NCBI RefSeq assembly: GCF_000002595.2
Contig: NC_057020.1
Location: 2,088,567-2,152,566, forward strand
Source of the DNA: Chlamydomonas reinhardtii
Lineage: Eukaryota > Chlorophyta > Chlorophyceae > Chlamydomonadales > Chlamydomonadaceae
Length of the DNA: 64,000 bases
Direction: 5' to 3'
The notes beneath the pieces were generated by a model. It ran no database searches and was not told the origin of the DNA. It saw nothing but the letters and a program-made list of their open reading frames with translations. A program made the position numbers and the translations under genes. The first letter of the stretch is position 1. Every line of letters begins with the position of its first letter. Shown one piece after another: positions 63,615 through 64,000 of this stretch.

Positions 63615-64000
63615 GGTTCTGCGAGGCCGCGATATCGGCTGGCTCGCAAACTACCGCGAGTAGTGCGGCCGGGTCAGCCGATGCGCCAAACAAGCAGCAG
63701 GTAACTTTTATTGCATGGGTCACCGAACAGTGACAGGAGAGACAAGACCTACGTTACTGGCGGGGGGTTCCATTCCTCAGCCCTGGGCCAGGGACGTCCA
63801 TGCAGGCTCATCCCTTTCCCCGGCGCAGCACATGCCATCACAGCTGCTCTGACCCAACACCTCACCCGCCTTTCCCTCCTCTTGTGATGTGCCGATGTCC
63901 TGCACTAACGCGCCCCATGCATCCACCCATCCTCGAGCCCCCAACAATAGTCTCTCGAGCCCCCAACAATACTCATGGTTCCGTCTGTGACACAGCTTTG
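63615..64000. other. 5' flank of the F-box/ankyrin gene
   Basis: No gene seen. TCGAGCCCCCAACAATA occurs twice in tandem at 63933-63975. Confidence 0.5.

Overview
This is nuclear DNA of a green alga, most likely from the Chlamydomonas/Volvox (volvocine) group. The DNA is GC-rich. Coding exons are long and rich in alanine, glycine and proline, and they are split by many short GT-AG introns. The stroma-type transit peptides, the TGTAA poly(A) signals behind some genes and the dense (AC)n/(TG)n microsatellites fit that group. The species cannot be fixed from sequence alone. Exon models below were built by hand from splice sites and reading phase; in the multi-exon models called confident, every junction keeps phase and the summed coding length is a multiple of three.

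Layout. 0-5.4 kb: 3' part of a ubiquitin-specific protease with three ubiquitin-interacting motifs inserted in the catalytic domain (+). 7.3-10.5 kb: a nuclease-fold plus protein-kinase-like fusion gene (-), with possible further 5' exons up to about 12 kb. 12.5-13.55 kb: a heptamer satellite holding a 100-N assembly gap. 14.1-20.3 kb: a 12-exon, probably plastid-targeted protein of 995 aa with about five divergent SpoVS/Alba-like repeats (+). 21.2-22.9 kb: a CPBP/CAAX-type membrane protease (+). 24.6-25.7 kb: an intronless TerC-family plastid membrane protein (+). 28.0-34.1 kb: a 10-exon RMI1 homologue with a very large low-complexity insert (-). 34.7-37.4 kb: a disordered serine/alanine/acidic protein (-). 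37.9-40.6 kb: orphan exons, two copies of an interspersed repeat and a Tc1/mariner transposase fragment. 42.3-46.9 kb: a second nuclease-kinase fusion with an N-terminal coiled coil (-).

The accessory half runs from 48.8 to 57 kb. It holds two C-terminal halves of Fanzor (eukaryotic TnpB-like, RNA-guided nuclease family) genes placed head to head. Between them lies a 184-bp tandem repeat that is split by a clean hAT-like element with an 8-bp target duplication. Next comes a cluster of unlike codon use: two small membrane proteins and a caspase-like peptidase, bracketed by copies of one repeat. From 56.5 to 63.6 kb an F-box/ankyrin-type gene (-) carries a 3.6-kb inverted-repeat element in its first intron, 17 nt from the splice acceptor.

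How they work together: most genes are unrelated housekeeping neighbours (deubiquitination, BLM-Top3-RMI genome stability, plastid membrane biogenesis). The nuclease-kinase pair, the Fanzor pair and the caspase cluster are the accessory layer and the best candidates for conflict-related or mobile functions. That reading is inference.
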